NCBI GenBank assembly: GCA_963565915.1
Contig: OY751485.1
Coordinates: 4,030,001-4,094,000 of the forward strand
Direction of reading: 5' to 3'
DNA from: Entoloma clypeatum
Taxonomy: Eukaryota > Basidiomycota > Agaricomycetes > Agaricales > Entolomataceae
Length of the DNA stretch: 64,000 nucleotides
Shown: positions 11,122 to 20,949 of the stretch, one piece after another
How positions within the stretch are numbered: the first letter of the stretch is position 1
Layout of the letters: each line of letters begins with the position of its first letter
Position numbers and translations under genes: made by a program
The notes under the pieces: model-generated
The model's database searches: none
The model's input: the letters and a program-made list of their open reading frames with translations, nothing else
What the model was told of the DNA's origin: nothing

Positions 11122-13545
11122 AGTGGTCCTCATGAAGCACGGTCTGAGGACTGCGTTGACTCTCTCCATGCCTCCGCTCCCATCCGACTTAATGTGTCTG
11201 CTCTCTCCGATCCGAACTCTTTACATATCAATATCTCATCTTCTTTTCTCTCTTCAGATCCTGTCCCAGCACTTATTGATTCAGGATCTACCCACTGTTT
11301 TATTGACAATAACTTTTCCTCCACTTATGATCTTCCGACCTCCGCTATTCCACCTTTAGAACTAAAGCTTTTTGATGGTTCTTCTAATGTGTTTATCACT
11401 CAAATTGTAACAATACCTATATGTTTTCCTTCAGGTGAATCTTTTGAACAGGATTTTTATGTTACTCCGCTCGACTCCGCTTCTTCCGTGGTTCTTGGAT
11501 ACAACTGGCTCACCCGCCACAATCCTATGATTGGCTGGGTATTGGGCAGTATCACTTTCCATCCACAGATGCAAAAAGAGCCGTTTCCGACATTGACATT
11601 GACCTCCTCCCAAGGTAGGATAGCTACGCTTCCTCCTCTGGAACCTCCGATCGTACCTCCGCAGATTTCACTCATTAACGCAGCCGCATTTATGAGGGCA
11701 TGCAAATTGCCTGGTACACAATCCTTTCGACTTCACCTTTCGACTCCCTCTGTTTCCGCTCACTCCGCATCCGCTTCCGACACCCCCGACTTGACAAATG
11801 TACCCGAGGAATACCACGACTATGCTGACATCTTCAGTAAAGGAAAAGCAGACACTCTTCCACCACACCGTCCCTACGACCTCAAGATTGAACTTGAAGA
11901 GGGCTCCGCTCCTCCGTTCGGTCCGATCTACTCCCTTTCACAAACCAAACTCAATGCCCTCCGTGAATTCATTGATGAACACCTCACCATTGGATTCATC
12001 CGACCCTCTTCCTCTCCGCATGGTGCTCCTGTCCTTTTCATTCACAAAAAGGATGGCTCCCTTCGTCTTTGCGTCGATTTCCGTGGTCTTAACAAAATCT
12101 CAAAGAAGGATCAATATCCGCTTCCGCTCATATCCGACCTTCTCCAGACCGCTGGAAAAGCCAGTGTTTATATGGCCCTCAACCTCCGACACGCCTATCA
12201 TTTCGTCCGCATAGCGGAAGGAGATGAATGGAAAACCGCCTTCCGCATGCGCTACGGGTCTTTTGAATGGCTTGTCATGCCATTTGGACTCACCAACTCC
12301 CCAGCTGTTTTCCAACACTTCATGAACGACATCTTCCACAACCTGCTCAATAAGTATGTTACCATAAATCTTGACGACATTCTCATCTACTCCGACTCTC
12401 CCTCCGAGCATCGGAAGCATGTCCGCGAAGTCCTCCGACACCTCCGACAACATGGTTTATATGCGCGCGCAGACAAATGTGAGTTTTCTACAGACACTGT
12501 TGAATACCTTGGCTTTATCCTCTCTCCGACCGGCCTCCGCATGTCGGATAAGAAAGTCAAAATTATTCAAGATTGGCCTGAACCAAGGAAGGTCAAAGAT
12601 ATTCAATCTTTCCTAGGTTTTGCCAATTTTTATTGTCGATTCATTCCTTACTACTCCGAAATCACCGTTCTGCTCACTTGACTCAGCCACAAAAACACAC
12701 AATGGCACTTCTCCAACTCCACTTGCAAATCTTTCAAAACTTTGAAGAAAGCCTTTACCACAGCACCTGTTCTCACACATTGGATTTCTGACAGCCCTAT
12801 TATCGTCGAAACTGATGCCTCCAACTATGCTTTGGGTGCGATCCTCTCCATCCACACCTCCAACGACAAAATCCATCCAGTCGCTTTCCACTCCCGCACC
12901 TTTACATCTCCTGAGTTAAACTATGACACCCAGGACAAAGAACTATTAGCGATCCATGATGCATTCAAGGTTTGGCGTCACTACCTTGAGGGCTCCGCTG
13001 CTCCGATCGATGTCGTAACGGACCACAAAAATCTTGAGTACTTTTCTACTACCAAGATTTTATCATGTTGACAAGCTCATTGGTCCGAATACCTCTGCCA
13101 GTTCAATCTCATCATCCACTTCCACCCTGGCCATTTAGGTACGAAGCCCGATCTTTTAAGTAGACGATGGCACGTCTACCCTAAAGAGGGAAATAGTGAC
13201 TATTTGTCCATCAATCCAAGCAACTTCAAACCATGCACTCCTTTACACTCCGTCTACCCGACACTATGCATGCTATACACCCTGTCTTCCACATATCCAT
13301 GCTCGAACCAGCAACTCCTAACGAGATTCCAAATCGGATACAATCTCCTCCACCTCCGCTCGAGATCGAAGGAGAAACCGAATACGAAATTGCAGAAATT
13401 GTCGACTCAAAGATCGATAAAAGATGATGATGCAAACTCCTTTACCTCGTCCGCTGGTTAGGTTATGAAGACACCAGTGAAGAGTTTTCTTGGTTACCCG
13501 CATCTGAGCTTGAACACGCAGTGGATACGGTAGTGGACTTCCACT
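11122..13545 (+). pseudogene. gypsy-2 pol: protease, RT, RNase H and chromodomain, integrase core deleted
   Basis: The protease has ALIDSGSTHCFID (about 11268). The reverse transcriptase runs to 12681 but carries ALNLRHAY where the catalytic Asp of LDLR is expected (codon 12181-12183) and NLDD in place of YxDD. TGA codons at 12679, 13069, 13425 and 13428 break the frame. RNase H has ETDASNYALGA near 12810. The text then passes from the end of RNase H (YPKEGNSDY, about 13195) almost directly to the integrase tail (HPVFHISMLEP, about 13277) and the chromodomain (KLLYLVRWLGYE, about 13437), so the catalytic integrase core is deleted. The chromodomain end is split by copia at 13545 and resumes at 19360. 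Confidence 0.85.
13541..13545. repeat. copia target-site duplication, left copy
   Basis: CCACT, matching 19355-19359. Confidence 0.9.
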
Positions 13546-13854
13546 TGTTGAAGTTCCACCTGGGCGCTAGCCACAGGTGTACTGAGCAACATAGCTACAG
13601 TGGAAGTACTCTACGATACCGCTATGGTCACTTACATGGTTTGGAGGGGTAAGGCTGGTGAGAGCGGTTGAGGCTGGTAAGAGCGATGGAGCTGGTTGAG
13701 AGTCAAGAGACAACTTGTTGATATTGACAGTTTCCTGGTCTTATATACCGTACTACTGTTTGTACCAACCAAACAAGTATGTAATGAAGATATGTAAAGG
13801 TCACATGATGTAATCTAATCTAATCTAATCTACGTGATGGGAAAAGTTTCAACA
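13546..13854 (-). repeat. copia 3' LTR
   Basis: 309 bp, TGTTG...CAACA. It contains a four-copy TAATC array near 13811-13831 and a TATATA-like box near 13742. Confidence 0.95.
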
Positions 13855-13924
13855 CCCCCCCATATTTAGTACATACTTCTAAATACATCTTTACTTTTTC
13901 CCACATATAGGTACTCTGTTTCGC

Positions 13925-16900
13925 CTAGTTTTTTATCAATCCGAAGTACGGGATAAACTTGGAAAAGAGGATTTTTCCCAGATTCTTAGTTAAAAGGTCT
14001 GCAGGGTTGTTCACTCCTTCAATGAATTCGACCGTAATTATCCCTTCGGAGACTTTTTCTCTGACGAAGTGGAATCGCACGTCAATGTGCTTGGATCGCT
14101 TCTCAGTTACAGGGTTGGATGCGATAAAGACGGAGCCGTTGTTATCTCCGTAGATCGGTACTGATCCGATCTGCATTCCAAGCTCGGCAAGCATGCTTCT
14201 AAGCCATGTCACTGCGCGACTGCAATCTGATAGCGCCATGTATTCTGCTTCCGTGGAAGAGAGGGCAATGGTTTTTTGCGCCGATGAAACCCACGTTACT
14301 GCTCCAGATGCCAGCGATACGAAGTAACCAGTGGTGGACTTCCTGGTGTTTTCGTCTGACGCCCAATCGGAGTCTGTGAATGCGTAGATTCCTTTCCCAG
14401 AATCACCATCGTACATGATCACGTAATTTTTTGTTGCCTTCAAATACCTGCAAATATCCCTTGCCACTTCTAAATGGTGTTTGGTAGGGTTTGCGGAAAA
14501 TTGGGACATTTTGATTACGGCGAAACAAATGTCGGGTCTTGTCCCGATCATTAAGTACAATAATGATCCGATGACGGATTGGTACTTGGATCTGAGTTCC
14601 GCATTGGGTTCATCTTCAGACTTCATGGGTTTGTAGCCCGTTGGGAGTGGGGTATGGGTGGCATTAGATTCGCTCATCCCCATGCGTGCGAGAATTTTCT
14701 CAAGGTAGGGTACTTGATCAATGAAGATCCTCTTCCCATGTTGCCTTATTTGGATAGAGAGAAATTCTTTTGGTTCCCCATCAGGGACTAGGTGGCCTAG
14801 GTCCCTACATTCCCATGTTGTCATGAAGGCCTTCTTCTTTTCCAGCGTGTATTCCCGGTTTGTGCCGAGAAAAGCAGAGTCATCGACATAAATGACGGTG
14901 ATCACAGTTTCCCCTTTGGTACTTGTGTGAATAAAAACTCCCGCATCGGAGTGAAGCCGGACAAAGCCGAGCTTTTTCATGGAGGAATCGAGTTCCCTCC
15001 ACCAGGCTAATGCGGCCTGCTTGAGTCCGTATAGGGCTTTGTATAGTCGGTACATGAGGTTTTCTTTCCCTTTTACTATGTAGCCCTCAGGCTGTCGCAT
15101 GTAAATTACCTCACGGAGTGTTCCATAGAGGAAGGCTGCTGAGACGTCCAAGAGTGTCATGAACCACCCTTCAAGGGCTGTCAATGCCAGAATTAATCGG
15201 ACGGTCTCGTATCTCACTACTGGTGAGAAGATCTGATCGAAGTCGATCCCTTCTACCTGTGAGAAGCCTTTTGCAACCAGGTGCGCTTTCAGACGCCCGT
15301 CGGATTTTTCGTTGTAAACCCATTTGTTCCTTAGAGCTTTCCTCCCTGTAGGTAGGGGTACTAACTCCGTGATCACCCCGCGGCTTTTGAGCATGTCTAG
15401 CTCTTTTCGTTCTGCCGCATACCAATCTTCTTTGTTCAGAAGAGAGTATATGTCTTTGTGTGACATTTCGATGATGCCTACTTGGATGGAGATTGCCTCC
15501 ATCAGGAGATCGTTCATCCATGCCGTTTGACCGCCCAATCTACGTCTTCGATCCATTTTTTCAAGATCAGAAGCAGGGGTGTCTTCCCCATAGATGCTGT
15601 CTGGCATTCTCCGAACTTGTCGTTCCCTGATCGGTCGATCTGGTACTTGCTCGGGCTCTGGAGTGGGTACTCGTGGCTCGTCATCGGGCTCGCTACGCGG
15701 CAAATCATCGTCTGGTTCAGGGTGATCCTGTCCAGTGGGAACAGGGTCGTGAGGTTTTTCGTAATGACTGTCATTGTCATCGTTTCCGGGGATGAGGTCC
15801 TCAAACTCATCAGCCGGTTCTGGGTTTTCCATTTCTGGATGGTTCTCTGGCAAAGGGTCGATGTGGCATCTAGGGTACTTGCTTTCATCAAAGATAGCTT
15901 TCCCACCCATGAAATGTATTAGTCTCAGGATCCATGAAACGGTATCCTTTGACCCCTGGCTTTGATCCGAGATAAATCATCAATCGAGATCTAGACTCCA
16001 GGGAATTTCTACGTTTTTCTTTTGGGATATACACATATGCCTGACATCCGAAGACTCTGATGCTTGACATATCGGGGATCTCATTGGTCACCCTGAAGTA
16101 AGGGGTATTCCATTCGAGACGCTGCATGGGGGTTCTGTTGTAGAGAAAAGCTGCATGTTCCAAACAGAATTCCCACCACATAGGTGGTAAGCACGCGTCG
16201 AAGCGCAAGGCCTGAGATTTCTCCCACAGGGTTCGATTTATCCATTCTGCTCGACCGTTCTGCTGGTGCTGATACGGGAGCGTGACGTCGATCAGAATTC
16301 CATGATCGGCAAGTACATCCTTGTATTCGTTAAATTCTCCACCTCCATCAACTCGCCATTTCTTAGGAGTGGCGGCGGATTGATTCTGGATCATCGCAAG
16401 GAATTGTCATAGTGCCATGACAGCATCCGACTTCTTCCTAAGCAAGACGACCCAGACATGGGATGAAAAATCATCCAAAAACGTAAGGAAATATTTATAT
16501 TTGTGGTATGATGCCGTGGATATTTGTTTGAGATTGGAATGGATCAGATCAAAGGTTTTTGTTGCCCTTGTTATCGAATTGGGATATGACTGATTCGGCA
16601 TTTTCCCTTTGAGGCAACCTGTGCAACTTTCCTGTGATTTCTCACGTACTAGTGTTTCAGGTACCCCTTTGGTACTGGTGGGAATCTTTCGGAGTGCTTG
16701 ATCATTTGGGTGACCAAGGCGCTTGTGCCATGTTTCAACAGTGATTTCACTCGAGATCGCATGGATCTGGTCATAGCGTATTTCAGTGTCTAACCAGTAA
16801 ATGGTTTGACCAAGGATGTGGGGCGAAAACTGGATTTTGCTCAGCCCTTTGGAGATGTTAATTTCTCCACAAGTCCCGTCTACTTTGTAACCATGGTTAA

Positions 16901-17160
16901 GGAAGACGCCTAGGGACAATAGGCATGTGTCCATGTCCGGGATGTAGAACACCGGTCTGAGAAGATGGGTTTTAACTTCCCCATTTAGGGTGTGCCGTAC
17001 TGGAACGGCCCCAACTCCAAGAATTTCCAGTTTCTTCCCTTTGGCTGCAGTTTGGACGAATCGCTTGACCGTGAGAGGTCTATAATATGTGAAGTCCTTA
17101 AACTCATAGGTGAAGTGTAAAGAGGCGCCGGAATCTAATATCCATTGCGCCGTTCTTTTT
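13925..17160 (-). pseudogene. copia pol: protease, integrase, reverse transcriptase, RNase H (two lesions)
   Basis: Reading leftwards from about 17160: protease WILDSGASLHFT, the pre-integrase zinc site (WHKRLGHPN...CTGCLKGK, about 16730-16610), integrase with LDDFSSHVW and the Glu of DGGGEFNEYK, reverse transcriptase (LYGLKQAALAWW, YVDDSAFLG) and RNase H (SSTEAEYMALSDC, about 14260). Lesions: TGA complementary to 16407-16409, where Arg is expected, and a frameshift near 15900 between NTFHGW and MGGKAIFDE. The first catalytic Asp of integrase is replaced by Asn (HSNLK, codon complementary to 16533-16535). The element therefore cannot move by itself. An acidic Pro/Asp-rich linker lies at 15600-15880. 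Confidence 0.9.
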
Positions 17161-18682
17161 CCTTACAATGTGTACAAGAAGCAAAATGTTTAATATATTT
17201 TTTATGTAAATCACTGCTAAAGTGATCTACACATTCTGTACTGGTACTGGCTATTATGTCATACGTCTGTTGAGAGGTATTGTTAGCTTTCCGCAATTGG
17301 TAAGGTTTAAGAAAGGGTTTTGACGAACCGTCAAGTTCTATCTCGTCCTCAAATACATCCGGCCCCATCCGTTCCTGGTCGATGTCCATCATTTTCAGCG
17401 ATTCTTCTATCGACGGGGCTACGTGACGCTGTTTAGCCGGCCTTTCGTCGATGTCAGGAATGATGGTATCTAAGATACGGAGGTTTGACCCAGAGGGTTG
17501 AGCACCGATTTCTCGGGCGAGTCTTCGCACCCTCTCGTTCTTTTTCCACACAGACGGCTTTCCAGAGGGAAGCCCGGTGTACTGAGAAGGAGGCGGGTTT
17601 ATGTGTTGCAGGAGTGACTGCATTTTCTCCGACTCAGGCTGCGCGGTACTTGTAGTTTTCCCGCGGCCCGTTACAGTGGTGAAGGTAGGTGCATGACGAG
17701 GAGGAAGGGGACAGGGGGCACGTTGACGAGGAGTGTGCTCAATGGCTGGTGCGATGAATTCGACCATCTCCTCGGCGTGGTTGGAGTTATTGTCGGCGTT
17801 GTTGGCACGTTTCTTCTGGTTGCGCCAGCGTCCCTTTCCCTTCTTCTTTTCAGAAGCGGTACTTGGGTCGGTCGAGTTAGGCTGCTCGTCAGCATTGTTA
17901 CGCGAGGTACTCGGCGCTGTTTGCTTTTCCCATTTGGGGTCTTGCCCCTCTCGCTTAGTCCCGGAGATTTTCCGGGCCTGCTCGTTGGACGCCCGAGTAG
18001 ACCCAATCGCATACTTGCACCTGTACTCTGATATGATGCTGTTGGCGACGGCCTGCCATGTGAAGTCATCGGCATCGTAGACCTGGAAGAGGGTGGTGGA
18101 GAGCGACGACCAAGCATCGGGAATGGCACTTGCCAGGATCATAGCTTGCATGAGGTCGGGCACGACGAAATTCGAGTCGCTGAGGCGAGCGAAGAGTGAT
18201 CCTAGGCGTTTGATCTCTGGCACAGGGTCCCGACCTGACAGTTTGAAGGAGGCAGCAGCCTTAAAATCGCCGAATATGGTGGCGGGGGAGACCTTTGAAT
18301 ACATGTCCTTCAATGATGTCCAGGCTTCCTTCGAGGTCTTGGCGTCTTTGATGTGTCTCCTGATGGCTTCGGAGACCTTGAGGCGGATGGAACCGAGGGC
18401 CTTGTCATCGTCCCTGATCCAGGTCTTCCTTTCTTTGTGGAAGGCGGGCTGGTCGACGGTGACGGTGATGACCGGAGGCTGGGTTGCGGACGTCGAGGTG
18501 GCAGAGGCAGGAGTGGAGACCGTGACGGTGAAGTCCTCGATAGTGGGGCGCTCAATGTCGCCGGATACGAGGCGCCAGACTCCTTGATGGAGGAGGTAGG
18601 ACTTCATCTTCTCGGCCCAACTTTGATAGTTGATGCCGTCGAAGATGGCGATGGAGTCGAGGGCAGAGCGAGAGGTAGACAT
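17135..18682 (-). CDS. copia Gag-like protein
   Basis: An uninterrupted 515-residue frame begins MSTSRSALDSIAIFDG. It contains the copia Gag core (FDGINYQSWAEKMKSYL, SKEAWTSLKDMYSK, FARLSDSNFVVPDL). A basic, Gln/Asn-rich segment and a C-terminal CTHCKEKE follow; a full CCHC knuckle is not seen. The stop at 17135 overlaps the pol frame, which is in the -1 register, so the two are probably joined by ribosomal frameshifting. Confidence 0.85.
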   Translation of the reverse strand: MSTSRSALDSIAIFDGINYQSWAEKMKSYLLHQGVWRLVSGDIERPTIEDFTVTVSTPASATSTSATQPPVITVTVDQPAFHKERKTWIRDDDKALGSIRLKVSEAIRRHIKDAKTSKEAWTSLKDMYSKVSPATIFGDFKAAASFKLSGRDPVPEIKRLGSLFARLSDSNFVVPDLMQAMILASAIPDAWSSLSTTLFQVYDADDFTWQAVANSIISEYRCKYAIGSTRASNEQARKISGTKREGQDPKWEKQTAPSTSRNNADEQPNSTDPSTASEKKKGKGRWRNQKKRANNADNNSNHAEEMVEFIAPAIEHTPRQRAPCPLPPRHAPTFTTVTGRGKTTSTAQPESEKMQSLLQHINPPPSQYTGLPSGKPSVWKKNERVRRLAREIGAQPSGSNLRILDTIIPDIDERPAKQRHVAPSIEESLKMMDIDQERMGPDVFEDEIELDGSSKPFLKPYQLRKANNTSQQTYDIIASTSTECVDHFSSDLHKKYIKHFASCTHCKEKERRNGY

Positions 18683-19025
18683 TGTAGATGAATCTAAAAA
18701 AGGGTTCCCAATCAGTGATGTGTTATGAATATGATTTCAAGAAAACAATTAAATGATTCCTTATGACATATTCCCTTTAGGAATAGCGGTCACGGGAAAA
18801 CCTTTTATATGTCAGAAACGTATAAGGTGCGATCAACATTTCCATATGGAGTGTACTAGGTCAATCCCCTTAGGGACGTCTCATGACAGGTACTTGTCGT
18901 AGTGACGTTCCCAGGTTCATATGTGAAGAAGTAAGACTCAGAACCTAGATCTTTCGATCAGTTCTTCGCCAACCAGGGTAGAGTGGGCAGGTACTCGCTG
19001 TTGCCAGCGTTTCCCAAGTCCCTCT

Positions 19026-19045
19026 GCTATCCGGGGCCCATAACC
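19026..19045 (-). other. copia primer-binding site, matches initiator tRNA-Met anticodon region
   Basis: On the element strand, GGTTATGGGCCCCGG directly follows the 5' LTR. Its complement GGGCCCATAACC is the anticodon stem-loop of eukaryotic initiator tRNA-Met (CAT anticodon inside), not the CCA end. Drosophila copia is known to use such a cleaved half-tRNA primer. Confidence 0.75.
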
Positions 19046-19354
19046 TGTTGAAGTTCCACCTGGGCGCTAGCCACAGGTGTACTGAGCAACATAGCTATAG
19101 TGGAAGTACTCTACGATACCGCTATGGTCACTTACATGGTTTGGAGGGGTAAGGCTGGTGAGAGCGGTTGAGGCTGGTAAGAGCGATGGAGCTGGTTAAG
19201 AGTCAAGAGACAACTTGTTGATATTGACAGTTTCCTGGTCTTATATACCGTACTACTGTTTGTACCAACCAAACAAGTATGTAATGAAGATATGTAAAGG
19301 TCACGTGATGTAATCTAATCTAATCTAATCTACATGATGGGAAAAGTTTCAACA
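19046..19354 (-). repeat. copia 5' LTR
   Basis: 309 bp, four differences from the other LTR, all transitions. The right-hand target duplication CCACT follows at 19355-19359. Confidence 0.95.
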
Positions 19355-19444
19355 CCACTCCGCTCAACCAACTAAGCCAGGCCCCTTATCGCGCTTGTAA
19401 CAAGAAGAAAAGAAAATCTATTAATATTTATACTAACACAAAAA

Positions 19445-19944
19445 CTACTTTCGCTGTTTTTTGTTAGATACCCCCTCCGTCTCCTCGTTCCACTCCGATC
19501 TGGATTCCTCTTCTGCTTCCTCCATCCGCTTCCGCTTCTTGCATATAAAGAAATAGAAAAAACTGACTCCGATGGCCAAAAACACAAGTCCCCCGCTTTC
19601 AAGCAGGAGGTGCAATCCTCCTTCCCCTGCTCATAACTCGCAGGCATATCCTTGAAAACCCCCTGCAGCCGGACCTTCTTCACCTCCGCATTTGCCGCAT
19701 CCACATCCACATCCACATCTGCATCTGCACCCGCACCCGCAACCGGCTCCTTCGCCTTCGCTTTCTCTGCTTTCCTCTCTGCTCGTCTCTGCTCTTTCGC
19801 CGCCTTTTTCGCCTCCGCGCGCTCTGCATCTTCCTTCGCGTGCTCCTCTGCCTCCTGCAGCTTCCTCTCCAACTCCTCGGTGACCTTCTTCTGGCCCTCC
19901 CTTTCAGCACGGAGAGCGGCGAGGGGTGAGTTCTCAGCGGACAT
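19445..19944 (-). CDS. antisense ORF in gypsy-2 3' region, possible Zn-binding protein
   Basis: A minus-strand frame opens at 19944 (MSAENSPLAALRAERE), runs through a long charged helix rich in Ala, Glu, Lys and Arg (coiled coil), and reaches CTSCLKAGDLCFWP, a CX2CX6C cluster like half of a fungal Zn2Cys6 site. The uninterrupted frame runs to 19372. A splice or frameshift near 19580 would instead lead into CKKRKRMEEAEEE and a stop at 19445. It lies between the chromodomain and the 3' LTR, opposite to pol. The second Cys cluster expected for a complete Zn2Cys6 domain is not present in this copy, so it is probably degenerate. Function is unknown. Confidence 0.45.
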
Positions 19945-20075
19945 AACGGATAGGCGACGGGATAGATGTTGTGGTTGGTTGACAAGAGAGAAAAATCACG
20001 TGCAAAGCTTTTCAACCAACGGTCATGTGGATTATCTCATCTGGGCCTCAGGGTTCGGCCCTAAGAGGGAAATAC

Positions 20076-20607
20076 TGTCATAACCATACGATTCACATCT
20101 GACTTATCCGACGACTCCGACAATTCATCTGCTCCAACATCTGCTCCAACAACATTCTATTTATATTTGATTATACTTCTACTACGTAACATCTTAACCA
20201 TACTTACAAGTAGACATATGTTGTTCACTTTTCATTTGCTACTCTCCATACTCCAAATGTTCCGATGGTCAACTCCAATATCTGCACATCCTTATAGTAA
20301 TACTGATCATTCTAGTCTACTATAAATAGTGTACAAACCTGTCGTAGAACCTCAGTTCAAATATCATATGTTACACCTCATTCACATCCGTCTCTACTTG
20401 CTTTGAGCATTTTCTCCGTCACCTCCATTCATCCGCTCATCCGACATCTGCCAATCCGAAATTGAGGACCACGTCAAAGAGTGGGGCGCAACGCACAAGT
20501 TGAAGCCAGGTCCTTTCTGCCAACGTCGCACTTATCGCATCCGCTCCTCCGCTACTCCGCTCCGCTCGTCCGACGTTTTCCGATGTTGAGAAAAACGCTA
20601 CGTGACA
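20076..20607 (+). repeat. gypsy-2 3' LTR
   Basis: 532 bp, preceded by the purine-rich AAGAGGGAAATAC. It has the same ends as the 5' copy. The gypsy-1 RNase H frame resumes directly after it. Confidence 0.9.
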
Positions 20608-20949
20608 GCCCTCAGGACCTAAATCAATGACAGCAACACTGGAAAATGAAGTTACAAGACTATGACTTTGAATTACGGCATGTGCCTGGCAAGACCAATG
20701 CAAAAGCAGACATCCTGTCGTGCTTACCCTGGTATGAAGCAGAACTCGAACCACAAGACAGTGACCAAATGCTCCAGAAGGGACTATTCTTGAAACAGTT
20801 GGAATCAGAAGATGTGGTACAAATGGAGATGTTCACAGAGGAACAATTCTTCGAAGGAGGTAAAACATCTGATTCCATCAAAATTGGAAACATCACAACC
20901 ATTGAAAACCCATGGATCACACGCATCAAGGCTTCGAACTGCATGGAGA

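Larger units (their letters stand above)
13546..19354 (-). mobile_element. Ty1/copia retrotransposon inserted in gypsy-2
   Basis: Two 309-bp LTRs (13546-13854 and 19046-19354) flank minus-strand gag and pol genes. A perfect 5-bp target duplication CCACT is at 13541-13545 and 19355-19359, and the host reading frame resumes behind it. By eye the LTRs differ at only four positions, all transitions, so this insertion is younger than gypsy-2. The 3' polypurine tract is the G run complementary to 13855-13861. Confidence 0.95.
9264..20607 (+). mobile_element. Ty3/gypsy retrotransposon gypsy-2 with chromodomain, carrying a copia insertion
   Basis: Long terminal repeats bound it at 9264-9804 and 20076-20607, both starting TGTCATAACC and ending TGACA. 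It encodes gag, protease, reverse transcriptase, RNase H and the chromodomain end of integrase, with the integrase core deleted. The pol reading continues across the copia insertion (chromodomain end at 13541 and again from 19355). The flanks of the two LTRs (CCCAC and GCCCT) are not a target duplication. The insertion coincides with loss of the gypsy-1 reverse transcriptase, so recombination or deletion probably followed insertion. Confidence 0.85.

Noticed and set aside
19026..19045. A tRNA gene fragment next to the copia LTR
   Set aside because: Only the anticodon-arm sequence is present and it abuts the LTR exactly; a primer-binding site explains it better.
19652..20083. Plus-strand Ser/Ala-rich frame in the gypsy-2 3' region
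   Set aside because: It is the complement of the Ala/Glu/Lys-rich antisense ORF and has no independent features.
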